From NCBI GenBank assembly GCA_003149345.1, contig QFWI01000011.1, positions 620,001 through 684,000 on the forward strand: DNA of 64,000 nucleotides. The letters run 5' to 3'. This document shows, in pieces, positions 41,980-51,314 of this stretch. The notes under the pieces are model-generated. The model did no database searches. It was not told where the DNA came from and saw only the letters and a program-made list of their open reading frames with translations. This stretch comes from Vampirovibrio chlorellavorus (GTDB taxonomy: Bacteria > Cyanobacteriota > Vampirovibrionia > Vampirovibrionales > Vampirovibrionaceae). A program made the position numbers and the translations under genes. Numbering within the stretch: position 1 is the first letter of the stretch; every line of letters starts with the position of its first letter.

Positions 41980-43425
41980 CTATAGCGCAAAGAGCGATTC
42001 GTCAATTTCAATACCTTCCGCTTTCAGAATATCCAGGAACTTGGGGCGGATGCCGGTGGGTTTGAAGGCGCCGATGATCTTGTTGTTTTCATCCACGCCA
42101 TGCTGCACGAAGTGGAAAATATCCTGTAGCAGTACCACTTCGCCTTCCATGCCCACCACTTCGGTGATGTTCATGACCCGGCGGCTGCCGTCGCTCAAGC
42201 GGCTGGCCTGAATAATCACGTGGACGGCAGAGGCGATTTGTTCCCGTATGGCTTTTTGGGGCAAATCGTACCCGGCCATCATGACCATGGTTTCCATCCG
42301 TCGGATGGCATCCCGGGGGGTGTTGGCGTGCAGGGTGGTGAGTGAACCATCGTGGCCGGTGTTCATGGCCTGAAGCATATCAAGGGTTTCGCCGGAACGG
42401 CACTCACCCACCACAATTCGCTCGGGCCGCATCCGTAGGGAGTTTTTTACCAAGTCCCGCATGGTGATTTCTCCCCGTCCTTCCAGGTTGGGCGGACGGG
42501 TTTCCATGCGGGCCACATGCTTTTGTTGCAGTTGTAATTCGGCGGTATCCTCAATGGTCACAATCCGCTCATCATCCGGTATGAAGCTGGACAGGACATT
42601 TAACAGGGTGGTTTTACCGGAACCGGTTCCCCCTGAAATGACAATATTCATGCGGCCTTGCACAAATCCTCGCAGCAGTTCGGCAGACTCTGGGGTAAGA
42701 GAGCCGAAGTTGATCAGGTCTTGCACGGTCAGTGGATCTTTGGAGAACTTACGGATGGTCACCAACGGGCCATCCAGGGCCAAGGGCGGAATCACACAGT
42801 TGAAACGAGAGCCGTCTTTCAGGCGGGCATCGCACAAGGGCTGGGTTTCATCCACCCGTCGTCCCACGGCGGACACAATGCGGTCGATGATTTGCAGCAA
42901 ATGACCATCGTCCTTAAAGCGCACCTTGGATTCGGTGAGTTTGCCATTGCGTTCCACGTACACCAGATGAGGCCCTAAAATCATAATCTCACTGATGGAT
43001 TGATCGCGCAGCAATTGTTCCAGCGGCCCCAGGCCCATGGCTTCGTTGACAATGTCCTCAATCAGGCGATCCCGCTCGGAGAGGGTGAGCAGGTTGCTTT
43101 CTTCCATCAGCAGGTGGCTGATGGCGTCCCGGATTTGATCGCGCAGCCCGGTACTGCCTTTTTCCATCAGTTGCTTTAAATCGATCTCTTCGATTAGCCG
43201 CCGGTGGATATTGGACTTGAGTTCATAGTAAGGATCCTCGGGGGCGACTTCTTTTTTGGGCTTGGGGGCCGGGGATGGGCTGGCGGGCTGGTTGAATTTG
43301 GGGGGAATGGCCCCGCCCACCGGGTTCACCTCTGCCGGTATTCCCGCCTGAAGGCTTTCTGGTTCCGGGTTGTTGGGGGTATCCTTCTTGCCAAAACCCC
43401 ATCGATTTTGCCTGGATAGAGACAT
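41980..43425 (-). CDS. cpaF: Tad pilus secretion ATPase TadA/CpaF
   Basis: This 481-residue hexameric ATPase powers pilus assembly. After a Pro-rich N-terminus come the N-terminal helical domain and the RecA-like core: Walker A in VISGGTGSGKTTLLNVLSS, the Asp box-like IVTIEDTAELQLQQKHVARM, Walker B region MRPERIVVGECRSGETLDML, and the His box-like GHDGSLTTLHANTPRDAIRR. These are the order and spacing of the CpaF subfamily of type II/IV secretion ATPases. AGGAT lies about 10 bases before the ATG. It sits between cpaE and tadB in the normal order. Confidence 0.95.
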   Translation of the reverse strand: MSLSRQNRWGFGKKDTPNNPEPESLQAGIPAEVNPVGGAIPPKFNQPASPSPAPKPKKEVAPEDPYYELKSNIHRRLIEEIDLKQLMEKGSTGLRDQIRDAISHLLMEESNLLTLSERDRLIEDIVNEAMGLGPLEQLLRDQSISEIMILGPHLVYVERNGKLTESKVRFKDDGHLLQIIDRIVSAVGRRVDETQPLCDARLKDGSRFNCVIPPLALDGPLVTIRKFSKDPLTVQDLINFGSLTPESAELLRGFVQGRMNIVISGGTGSGKTTLLNVLSSFIPDDERIVTIEDTAELQLQQKHVARMETRPPNLEGRGEITMRDLVKNSLRMRPERIVVGECRSGETLDMLQAMNTGHDGSLTTLHANTPRDAIRRMETMVMMAGYDLPQKAIREQIASAVHVIIQASRLSDGSRRVMNITEVVGMEGEVVLLQDIFHFVQHGVDENNKIIGAFKPTGIRPKFLDILKAEGIEIDESLFAL

Positions 43426-43505
43426 GGATGACAGATCCTTTTTAATGCTGATATACCCGGTTTTTGATGGGGCATACCCGTTTGTGAATCAGTTTAAAGT
43501 TGTGT

Positions 43506-44786
43506 TTACGTTCGTTTGGGCTGGCTCGGCTCGTTTTTGGCCGTAAACAGTTTTCCCAGCAGTCCGGGCCCGCTGGCAGGCTTACCGGTTGGTTCGCTGC
43601 TGATGGATTCTCCGGTTAATTGCAGGGCCAGTTTTTGCAGGGCTTTGACCAGCTCGGACTTGGGATTGACCTTGCTCAGGCTGGAGCCGAAGCTGTTGGC
43701 CTCCACGTTGAGTTCCCAGTCGTTGGGCAGTCGGGCGAAAACTTCGTATCGAAACTCACTTTCCACATCCTGATTGCTCATGCGGTAAGCGGCTTTGATG
43801 TTATAACGGTTCAGGATCATCTTGATCTTGCGCATGTCCAGGTACTTTTGGGCCAGATCCAGATATTGGCGGGTGCGGTACAAACTGGGAATATCGGGCG
43901 CGGAAATGACCAGAATCTCATCCGCCCGCTCCACAACGTACTGGTGATAGGGATCCAGAACGTGCGTGGGTAAGTCGATGATGACAAAGTGGTGCTTCAG
44001 GGTGAGGTAGTCCAGCGCTTTTTCAAGCAGTTCGGCGGAGATCATCTCATTGTCATCCAGCACGCTTTTACTGCCCACAACCACGTGTAGGCCGGACTCA
44101 TGCTTGACGATGATCTTGTTCAGCAGGGACTCGTCCACATCCTTGGGATCGTTTTCGGCAATATCGCCCAGCGAGTAGCTGGGCTTGTGGTTCAGCATGA
44201 TGGCGCTGTTGCAGAACACCTGATCCAGATCCACAAAGGCCACCGATAAATTTTTCAGGGCGTGCAATTCGTGAGCCAGATTGACGGCCACGGTGGAGCA
44301 TCCGACCCCGCCCTTACTGGCAAAGCAGGCAATGATTTTGCCATTGGCCGGAAGCTCCTTGCTATTTTGGGGATTGCTATGACTTTTATGGTTTTGGGCA
44401 GACAAGCGGCTCAGGTAATTAAAGTGCTTTTTAAGGGCCACTTCCAGCCCCGGTTTGTCTTCCGGGTATTGAATGAACTCCTTGGCCCCCTGGCGGATAC
44501 TTTCCTTGAAGACGGTTAAATCCATTTCCCGGTGCAGGGCAAAGATGACGCAAGGGGTTTCCGGGTTCATGCCAATGGCCTGGATGAATAAACCGGCGTC
44601 CAGCTCTCTGGCGGTCATATCCACCAGAATGACATCCGGCCCCACTTCCTGACACTCCCGAACCGCGTCGGATAATTCAATGTAAACGCCATTGAAGTCA
44701 ACAAAGTCCAGCGCCTGCAACTGGTTGTACAGGCTAAGCCGAGTTTCCTCGGAACTGGCGACGGCAACGACTTTAATTGAGTTCAT
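43506..44786 (-). CDS. cpaE: Tad pilus localisation ATPase CpaE/TadZ
   Basis: CpaE/TadZ is a MinD/ParA-like protein that places the pilus machine at its site. The 426-residue protein begins with an atypical receiver-like domain (IKVVAVASSEETRLSLYNQL, DVILVDMTARELD), followed by a ParA/MinD domain with the deviant Walker A in ACFASKGGVGCSTVAVNLAH and the later SVAFVDLDQVFCNSAIMLN and HHFVIIDLPTHVLDPY. The receiver-like part keeps a D in ILVDMT but is probably not a standard phosphorylation domain. It lies between the secretin and cpaF, with a hairpin in the gap upstream. Confidence 0.92.
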   Translation of the reverse strand: MNSIKVVAVASSEETRLSLYNQLQALDFVDFNGVYIELSDAVRECQEVGPDVILVDMTARELDAGLFIQAIGMNPETPCVIFALHREMDLTVFKESIRQGAKEFIQYPEDKPGLEVALKKHFNYLSRLSAQNHKSHSNPQNSKELPANGKIIACFASKGGVGCSTVAVNLAHELHALKNLSVAFVDLDQVFCNSAIMLNHKPSYSLGDIAENDPKDVDESLLNKIIVKHESGLHVVVGSKSVLDDNEMISAELLEKALDYLTLKHHFVIIDLPTHVLDPYHQYVVERADEILVISAPDIPSLYRTRQYLDLAQKYLDMRKIKMILNRYNIKAAYRMSNQDVESEFRYEVFARLPNDWELNVEANSFGSSLSKVNPKSELVKALQKLALQLTGESISSEPTGKPASGPGLLGKLFTAKNEPSQPKRT

Positions 44787-44869
44787 CGGTGAGCGGGCTC
44801 ATTCCATTTCATGACAACGCGGTTAGGGGAAATGCGGAATCCGGGTGGGGGGAATACTGCCGGGGAGGG

Positions 44870-44902
44870 ATGATGCCCACACGGCAGGGCAATGGGCATC
44901 AT
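44870..44902. promoter_or_regulatory. Intercistronic hairpin between the secretin gene and cpaE
   Basis: ATGATGCCCA pairs with TGGGCATCAT around a 13-base loop, inside the Tad operon. There is no T-run on the minus strand, so it may mark RNA processing or stability rather than termination. Confidence 0.45.
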
Positions 44903-44936
44903 TTCTGTCATCGGTTAGAATGTTCGGGACTTGAAT

Positions 44937-47597
44937 TTATTTTTTAGGCAGCTCCGCAGGGGTGGCGCTCACCGGCAGAAAACTGGCCTGGGGACTGGCG
45001 CTTCCCGTGTTGCTGTAGATGATTTCCGGGCGGATGAGAACCACCATTTCGCTTTTGCTGCGGCTGTTCCAGCTGTTGCGGAAAAATGTGCCCAGCACCG
45101 GGATGGAGCCCAGGCCTGGGAAGCGGCTCATGGAGTCCGTGTCCTGCTGGTTGTAAAGCCCCGCCAGAATGAAGCTCTGGCCCGGCTCCACCAGCAGGGT
45201 GGTGTTCATGCGGCGGGTAATAAAGGCGGGCACGCTGACCGAGTTGGTGGAAACCCCGTTGGCCTGATCCAGCGAGCTGACCTCAGGGGCCACCTGCATC
45301 TGGATTTTACCGTCATCGGTCACGCTGGGCAGCAGGTTCAGCCGAATCCCGAACTCTTTATACTCAATACTGACCTGGCCTTGACCGCCCACAAAGGCAA
45401 TGGGGATTTCGCCCCCTGCCAGGAAGCTGCCTTGTTCGCCACTGAGAAGGGTCAAGGTGGGTTCGGCCAAAGTGCGAACCTGACGCCGTTCTTGCAGGGC
45501 CTGTAGTGCCATGGCTACCTGATTGTTGATGGTCAGCACCTGAGTGATGCCACTTTGATAGACTTCGTTAAAGCGGCTCTGGATGATGTTGCCGCCCGCA
45601 AAGCCGGTATTGGCCCGAGTGGCTGAATTGCTGAAGGCAGAGCCGGAGCGATCCTGGGTACTGAGCGCGGAGATGGCTTTGCCCGGTGCGGCCCCTTGAA
45701 CGCCACTCCAGCTGGCAAAGCCGGTGTTGCCGCTCATGCCGCTCACACTGCCCCCCAGCGCGTTCAGGGAGGTTTTATTCAGCTCCAGGAATTTAATGCT
45801 GCACTTGATCTGCGGCTTTTGGGCGATTTCCAGCATGCTGATCACGTTGCCGGTGGCATCGGTGACCACCGAGCCTTGCAGGAGGTTGGCGCCCCCGGCA
45901 GCGCTGCCGGTTTGGGCGGTGGCGGTGCTACCTCCTCCAGAAGACGAACTGGAAGCATTGTTGACCTGCATGCGGGTAAAGTCATTTCCGCCCTGGGCTG
46001 TGATCATTTTCATGCCGGGTTGGCCGTAGAACACGCTGGCCAGGTTCAGGGCTTTGGAGGCGATGCTGGCCGTGGCCACCCGTCCTGTCAGGATGACTTT
46101 TTCATCGCCATCGGGGCCGGGAACCACATCAATGTGAATGTTGGGATCAATGTCCATCAGGCGCTGACGCACCAGCTCAATTTTGGTGGAAGGTTCACCC
46201 TTGACCTTGAGCAGGTTGATGACGTTGGAGTTCAATCCCGGCAGGGCGGAGCCGGGGGCCTGAGAGTTGGGGCCGTTACCGCCGTTGGGCGCTGCCATGT
46301 TGGTGCTTTTCCCAAAAAAGGCCTTGGCCATCTCAACAGCCAACTGGGCGGTTTCACGGGTTTCGGCCTGACCGGTCAGAATGACGGTATCTTCGGCGGC
46401 CAGGGGGACGATTTGAATGCCGGGATCCACGTAGCGTAGCTGGTTGACCAGCACGGAGACGTCTTTGTGGACGTTGATGTCCACCACGGTATGATCCGGG
46501 GATACCATGTCTCCCCACACCAATAAGTTGGCCACGCCCACCGTTTTACCGATCAGTTGAATCTGGGTAGGGCTGATAATAACGGCAGTGGCCACCTCGG
46601 GATTACTGACGGAAACCCGAGAGGCCGGTCGGCTCAGGTAAATGACTTCGGCTTTGCCGATGGTCAGGTCCACGCTGGTCATTTTTTGGCTAATGCCGGA
46701 TTTCAAAACTTTCAGATTGCTGCGATTGTTGTAGGTGTCGCTAGCGGCGGTGCTGGTGTCCAAAGCGGGTGTATAAACCAGATCGCTGGTTTTGGTACTC
46801 ATGGCCAACTGATCCAGGGCGCTGGTGGCCAGCATTTGAAAGGCTTCAAACTGCTTGCTTCTGGGCTTGCTGGCTAGCTGATGCTCGGTGGGATCGTAGG
46901 TTTGATAAATGGGCTGGAAAATCGGGTTGACCGCCGTTTGCTCTACCGGGCTTGCGGAGCCCGATTTTTTATCTTGAGTTTGCGGTACGAAGATTTGTTT
47001 ATAAGTGATTTTGGCCGGACTCGGCTGGGCTTGCCGGATCTGGTTGGCCGCCTTATCGGGCTGAATGCGATGATCCTGCGGCGGGGTTTCCGGTTTGCTT
47101 TGGACGGTGCTGTTTGGACTGTGGTTTGGGTTGAAGGCGGGATTGGGGTTGCTGGTGGCCTCAATCGGTTGGGCCGCCTGAACGATCGGTTTCAGGGCTT
47201 TCTCCCGACCCGGCTTTGAGACGAGTAACTTCTTTCCGTTTGCCGTGTTTCTGTCCGTTTGTCCTTTGGAGAGCGGCTTGGAAAAGGGCAAGGGAACCGC
47301 CGCCAGATTGACTGACTGTAACGGTGTACTATGGGCCATCAACGGTAAGGCGGTTCGGTGGAACAGACCCAGTGGGTTTTTCCACCAATCCAGAATGCCG
47401 TGTTTCTGCCCCCGGGCGTGCTGGTTGCTCAGGGGCAGAGTGCCATACAAAGGCCCCTGAATCATTTTTTGCAGTTGCGGGTTACCCTGGAGTTGACTGC
47501 TGGCCATTAATGGTAAGGCCTGTGCTGCGGGCAATATCAGTTGACCGCTTAACAACAGGGTACTGAGTCCCAGTACGGCGGCTTTTTTAAAGGTCAT
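44937..47597 (-). CDS. cpaC: Tad pilus secretin RcpA/CpaC
   Basis: This secretin forms the outer-membrane pore for the Tad pilus. The 886-residue protein is long for the family. It has a signal peptide (FKKAAVLGLSTLLLSGQ, cut after a small-residue segment), a Pro/Lys/Asn-rich linker to about residue 250, a pilus-specific N-terminal domain with the conserved RVSVSNPEVATAVIISPTQI, BON-like repeats (QLRYVDPGIQIVPLAAEDTV), and the C-terminal secretin core ending at FPGLGSIPVLGTFFRN. The long linker is unusual. GAGGAGA lies 9-13 bases before the ATG at 47597. Confidence 0.93.
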   Translation of the reverse strand: MTFKKAAVLGLSTLLLSGQLILPAAQALPLMASSQLQGNPQLQKMIQGPLYGTLPLSNQHARGQKHGILDWWKNPLGLFHRTALPLMAHSTPLQSVNLAAVPLPFSKPLSKGQTDRNTANGKKLLVSKPGREKALKPIVQAAQPIEATSNPNPAFNPNHSPNSTVQSKPETPPQDHRIQPDKAANQIRQAQPSPAKITYKQIFVPQTQDKKSGSASPVEQTAVNPIFQPIYQTYDPTEHQLASKPRSKQFEAFQMLATSALDQLAMSTKTSDLVYTPALDTSTAASDTYNNRSNLKVLKSGISQKMTSVDLTIGKAEVIYLSRPASRVSVSNPEVATAVIISPTQIQLIGKTVGVANLLVWGDMVSPDHTVVDINVHKDVSVLVNQLRYVDPGIQIVPLAAEDTVILTGQAETRETAQLAVEMAKAFFGKSTNMAAPNGGNGPNSQAPGSALPGLNSNVINLLKVKGEPSTKIELVRQRLMDIDPNIHIDVVPGPDGDEKVILTGRVATASIASKALNLASVFYGQPGMKMITAQGGNDFTRMQVNNASSSSSGGGSTATAQTGSAAGGANLLQGSVVTDATGNVISMLEIAQKPQIKCSIKFLELNKTSLNALGGSVSGMSGNTGFASWSGVQGAAPGKAISALSTQDRSGSAFSNSATRANTGFAGGNIIQSRFNEVYQSGITQVLTINNQVAMALQALQERRQVRTLAEPTLTLLSGEQGSFLAGGEIPIAFVGGQGQVSIEYKEFGIRLNLLPSVTDDGKIQMQVAPEVSSLDQANGVSTNSVSVPAFITRRMNTTLLVEPGQSFILAGLYNQQDTDSMSRFPGLGSIPVLGTFFRNSWNSRSKSEMVVLIRPEIIYSNTGSASPQASFLPVSATPAELPKK

Positions 47598-47720
47598 AAT
47601 CGGCTCTCTCCTCACCATAAGGCTGTCTGTTCAAACTCTCTTGAAGGGTTATTAAGGCAACGGGGCGCGTGATGGGCCTGGCTGGAAACCAGGACGCACT
47701 TTGTGGGTGTTATTCGATAA

Positions 47721-48767
47721 CTACTGGTTAAAGTTGTAGAGGGTCTTGTCATTTCCTTGAATAAATTCCACCTGGGTTCCCAAAGTGGGGGTGGGTAGCG
47801 CCGGGGCGCTGGGCATGGGCCCGGGCGCAGGCATGCGAGTATCCTGGGCCATAAAGGCCGATTTGCCCTGAAGTTCATCGCTCCGTTTGCCGTCCAGAGT
47901 GGCAATGCTGTTGTCCGCTTCGGGACGCAGGGAGAGGCGTAAGTCACCGCTTTCCTCGGCCAGGGCCACCAGTTCCACTTCATTCGGACTCAGGGCCAAG
48001 GTCACCGAAGAGACCAGTTTGGCTTCTTTGGCTGCTTCTTTGGCTGCCTTGCGCCGTTCCTTGATTTCTTTTTCAATATCTTCCGGTTTGCGCTCTTTCT
48101 TTTCCTTGGACTTATCCGCGGCTTTGTCGTCTTTTTTCGTGGTTAGCTGGGGCGTGGCCGCTGTGCCTCGCTCGATGCCTTCCGGGGTTTCAATGTTGTA
48201 GTTTTCATCTTTGACCATGGTTTGGGCGGAGGCCAGCACCAGCACGTTTTGCAGAACCGTCTGTGTTTTCTTGACCGATTGATCCTGCCCTTGATCAATT
48301 TCAACGGTGGATAAAATATCCACATGATCGCCCGGCTTTACAAAGCCCGCCACGCCTTTGATTTCACTGACCGCAATGGTCACCGCCCGTTTCCCTTGTG
48401 GAATGAGAGCGGTTAAGCCACCGGCGGAATTGCTGCCGGATACTTTCTGGATAAAGATAGGTTCCCCCGGAAACAGGGTTTGCTTGGCCACTCGCCCGGA
48501 TATCAGGTAGGGCTTATCAAAGGTTTCCTGTTGGGGCAGGAACGCTTTGGGCCATTTGACCAGGGTAATGTCGTTCAGGGACAGGGTTTGCCCTTGGTTG
48601 ACCTGTACCACAGGCACCACGACATCGACCGTTTCAATTTTTTCCACCACGGCCTGTTTGGGGGATGGCTTTCCGTTGCTGAACAATCCCACCGTGGCAA
48701 TGCCCAGAACCACGGCCACCACGATGTAGAGTTGTCCCGCTTTAATGGGCAAGTTGGACGTTGGCAT
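47721..48767 (-). CDS. cpaB: Tad pilus assembly protein CpaB/RcpC
   Basis: CpaB/RcpC is an inner-membrane anchored periplasmic protein with SAF domains that stabilises the secretin. The 348-residue protein has one N-terminal helix (LYIVVAVVLGIATVGLFSNG) and the SAF-type segment VVVPVVQVNQGQTLSLNDI, followed by GRVAKQTLFPGEPIFIQKV and KRAVTIAVSEIKGVAGFV plus KPGDHVDILSTVEI. A Lys/Glu-rich helix at about residues 230-265 is an insertion (KDDKAADKSKEKKERKPED). GAGGA lies 9 bases before the ATG at 48767. An upstream open extension of 82 codons lacks signals. Confidence 0.92.
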   Translation of the reverse strand: MPTSNLPIKAGQLYIVVAVVLGIATVGLFSNGKPSPKQAVVEKIETVDVVVPVVQVNQGQTLSLNDITLVKWPKAFLPQQETFDKPYLISGRVAKQTLFPGEPIFIQKVSGSNSAGGLTALIPQGKRAVTIAVSEIKGVAGFVKPGDHVDILSTVEIDQGQDQSVKKTQTVLQNVLVLASAQTMVKDENYNIETPEGIERGTAATPQLTTKKDDKAADKSKEKKERKPEDIEKEIKERRKAAKEAAKEAKLVSSVTLALSPNEVELVALAEESGDLRLSLRPEADNSIATLDGKRSDELQGKSAFMAQDTRMPAPGPMPSAPALPTPTLGTQVEFIQGNDKTLYNFNQ

Positions 48768-49027
48768 GAATGACTTCCTCTTGAGTTGAACGTTTGCTGG
48801 CACGGGTGCATGGGCATCAAAATGCGGCCAGAATCTCCTCTCTATTAATGCGGATTTTTCAGTCAAAGGAGATCCTCTGGAAAGATTATTCTTGTGGCCC
48901 AAGGCTATGGCAGAGCTTGAAAAAAAGAGTGTGAAGCGAAAAAAGCCCTGCCCCGCCAGAGGTTTGTTGTGTTTCTGGTAGGCAAGGCTTTGTTCTGATT
49001 GTGAAGTGGGCATATTGTGCCGGGCTA

Positions 49028-49522
49028 CTACTCCTCGTAGCGCATGGTTGCGCTGGCCGCCACCGGGAAGGTTCGAAAACTCTCCCCGTCGGTGCCCAGG
49101 GCATTTAAAAAATTAGCCACCCCCAAAGGGTTGGTCATGCGCCATTGAATGCTGACGGTTACCGTTCGGTTACCTATGGCTTGGGATGCGGACTCGGACG
49201 GCGGCAACACCGTGATGGTGGCCACCGAGGGGCTTACGGTCTGGCCCGTCAGGTTGCGAATGGCGGTGGTCACGTAGCTCTGAATTTCGGATATTCCGGT
49301 TTGCTCGGTACTGGCGCTGCCCAGGTTGTTGTTCAGCGAGGCGTGCCGGGCCCCTTCTCGGGCGGCGGTGACCAGGGCCTGCTGAAAGTACAGGTACATG
49401 GATAAACTCATCACCATGGCCAACAGGAGGGTGAAAATAATCATGCCCCCAATCATTTCAATAATGGCCTGGCCAGAATGCTGGCCTTTGGCAAGCAGAC
49501 GTTTCCCAAGAAATCGTTTCAC
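49028..49522 (-). CDS. TadE-like minor pseudopilin
   Basis: This 164-residue protein has the type IVb leader HSGQAIIEMIGGMIIF: cut after Gly17, the mature protein starts Q-A-I-I-E with Glu at position 5. One hydrophobic helix (GMIIFTLLLAMVMSLSMYLY) is followed by a TadE/TadG-like soluble part (QQALVTAAREGARHAS is the classic TadE segment). Such minor pseudopilins are needed for Flp assembly. The start is a GTG at 49522, with GAGG about 6 bases upstream. It lies between flp and cpaB; a hairpin precedes it. Confidence 0.88.
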   Translation of the reverse strand: MKRFLGKRLLAKGQHSGQAIIEMIGGMIIFTLLLAMVMSLSMYLYFQQALVTAAREGARHASLNNNLGSASTEQTGISEIQSYVTTAIRNLTGQTVSPSVATITVLPPSESASQAIGNRTVTVSIQWRMTNPLGVANFLNALGTDGESFRTFPVAASATMRYEE

Positions 49523-49574
49523 GACACACCTCAACTCGCGCTATGCATTTTTTTGAACGGTGATTTCAAATGAT

Positions 49575-49606
49575 GAGGGAGCAAGGTTTGAACGCCTTGC
49601 CCCCTC
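49575..49606 (-). promoter_or_regulatory. Hairpin between flp and the tadE-like gene
   Basis: GAGGGAGCAAGG pairs with CCTTGCCCCCTC with one mismatch and an 8-base loop. The minus strand has no T-run after it. It could slow transcription or protect the flp message and keep pilin in excess over the assembly proteins. Confidence 0.55.
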
Positions 49607-49652
49607 TGGGTTACTGTGTTGGTTGGCCTGGACTTACAAGGCGGCTTAATCG

Positions 49653-49853
49653 TTATTGGTTCAGTGCCGCGGTGAAGTTAGCGGTTACCGTGTCCAGGAT
49701 GGTGGTGAACAAGTCCGACAGACCTTGAGGGCCGATCAACAGCACCCCTGCCACAATGGCCGCCGCAATGACCAAAGCACCCGCATATTCAATAACGCCT
49801 TGGCCTTTTTTGGATTTTTTGCTGGCCATCATCGCAATCAACATTTGATACAT
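49653..49853 (-). CDS. flp: Flp-type major pilin
   Basis: This 66-residue protein is the major subunit of the Tad/Flp pilus. The leader is basic (MMASKKSKKG). Cleavage after Gly17 gives a mature protein beginning QGVIEYAGALV, with the family's Glu at +5 and Tyr at +6. The hydrophobic core is EYAGALVIAAAIVAGVLLIG and a short polar tail follows. GGAG lies 11 bases before the ATG. It is the first gene of the Tad operon, as is usual. The pilin seems not to be duplicated here. Confidence 0.93.
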   Translation of the reverse strand: MYQMLIAMMASKKSKKGQGVIEYAGALVIAAAIVAGVLLIGPQGLSDLFTTILDTVTANFTAALNQ

Positions 49854-50216
49854 AGGAACTCGTCTCCTTCGCTTGCCAATTCTAATCTCTTCTGCACAAC
49901 TGACTTTAACTGTGTATGTTATAGAACCTTGCTACACCGATATAATGCCAACCCATCCTCCGGCCTAAACCTGTTGGCCCTTTACTGGCAACAACTCTTA
50001 ATATACAAATGCTTTACATCGCCCGTAATCCTCTAGATATAGGGGTTTTTTCCAGGGAGAAGGGGGCCAGGTACAGACGAGCTGTCCGTTTAAAAAATCT
50101 TCATAAAAACACAAGGCCACCCTTTTAGATCAGGGCCGGATGAGGCGGGGAGGGCTGATTGTGATAAGATCCAGAATCGTTGAAAGCATGTAGCCCTGAA
50201 TGGAGCGTTGTTTGTT
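49854..50216. other. Divergent promoter region of flp and trxB
   Basis: No gene is seen in about 360 bases. On the minus strand TATATC and TATAAC hexamers (about 49940 and 49918) are possible -10 boxes for flp, but neither has a clear -35. A promoter for an alternative sigma factor is possible. Confidence 0.4.
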
Positions 50217-51170
50217 ATGGCCGAAAATCATTACAAGGTCGTTATCATCGGATCGGGTCCCGCTGGCTGGACGGCTGCCATTTACGCGGCGCGGGCCAAT
50301 CTGTCCCCGTTGGTTTTACAGGGCACGCAACCGGGTGGGCAGCTGACTATCACCACCGATGTGGAGAACTTCCCCGGTTTCCCGGAAGGCATAATGGGCC
50401 CTGAGTTGATGGAAAAGTTTCAGGCTCAGGCCGAACGCTTTGGCACCAAGGTGGTTTATGACACCGTGACCGATGTTGACTTCAGCAAGCGTCCCTTTAC
50501 CGTGGTGGCCGATGAAGGCACCTACACCGCCGATACGGTGATTGTGGCCACGGGGGCCTCCGCCAAATGGATTGGCCTGGAGTCCGAGAAAAAGCTGATG
50601 GGCCACGGCGTGTCCTCTTGCGCCACTTGCGATGGGGCCTTTTTCCGGGGCAAGGAGGTGATCGTGGTGGGCGGCGGCGATACGGCCATGGAAGAGGCCA
50701 ACTTCCTGACCCGCTTTTGTGCCAAGGTGGTGGTGGTACACCGCCGGGATAGCCTGCGGGCCAGCAAGATCATGCAGGATCGGGCCTTTGCCAACCCCAA
50801 GATCGAATTCATCTGGGATAGCGCCATTGAAGAAATTTTGGGCAGTAAGGAAACCGGCGTGACCGGGGTCAAGCTGAAAAACCTGAAAAGCGGTGAAGTC
50901 ACCGACTTTGCCACCCAGGGCGTGTTTGTGGCCATTGGGCACCAGCCCAACACCGGCATTTTTGAAGGCAAGCTGGAGCTGCACCCCAACGGATACCTGA
51001 AAGTGAAGCCGGGGACCGCCAGCACCAGTGTGGAAGGCGTGTTTGGCTGTGGTGATGTCACGGATCATCATTACCGTCAGGCCATTACCGCTGCCGGAAC
51101 TGGCTGTATGGCGGCCATGGACGCCGAGAAATACCTGGAGGCGCTGGAAGCGGCGGCTACACCGGTTTAG
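50217..51170 (+). CDS. trxB: Thioredoxin reductase
   Basis: TrxB uses NADPH and FAD to reduce thioredoxin. The 317-residue protein has the FAD motif VVIIGSGPAGWTAAIYAAR near the N-terminus, the QPGGQL segment, the redox pair Cys135 and Cys138 in SSCATCDGAFF, the NADPH-binding VGGGDTAMEEANFL, VHRRD and the C-terminal FGCGDVTDHHYRQAITAAG. It could also serve another electron acceptor in the same family. The ATG at 50217 has GGAG upstream. It is divergent from the Tad operon and ends at its own terminator. Confidence 0.95.
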   Translation: MAENHYKVVIIGSGPAGWTAAIYAARANLSPLVLQGTQPGGQLTITTDVENFPGFPEGIMGPELMEKFQAQAERFGTKVVYDTVTDVDFSKRPFTVVADEGTYTADTVIVATGASAKWIGLESEKKLMGHGVSSCATCDGAFFRGKEVIVVGGGDTAMEEANFLTRFCAKVVVVHRRDSLRASKIMQDRAFANPKIEFIWDSAIEEILGSKETGVTGVKLKNLKSGEVTDFATQGVFVAIGHQPNTGIFEGKLELHPNGYLKVKPGTASTSVEGVFGCGDVTDHHYRQAITAAGTGCMAAMDAEKYLEALEAAATPV

Positions 51171-51191
51171 TCCCATTATTCGGAATGACAG

Positions 51192-51231
51192 AAGGCTCAT
51201 CCGTGCTTGCATGTGATGAGCCTTTTTGTTT
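51192..51231 (+). terminator. Terminator of trxB
   Basis: AAGGCTCATC pairs with GATGAGCCTT around a 13-base loop, followed by a run of T residues. Confidence 0.9.
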
Positions 51232-51314
51232 TTTTAAAGGAGTGGGTTTGCAACTTTTTCGCCGCTTCGGGTTTAATTCGCCCAGATCACCCATTTTTGA
51301 CAGGAGCCTGTTTC

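Noticed and set aside
48768..49013. A longer N-terminus for CpaB
   Set aside because: The ATG at 48767 has a good ribosome-binding site and begins directly before the membrane helix; the extension has neither signal.
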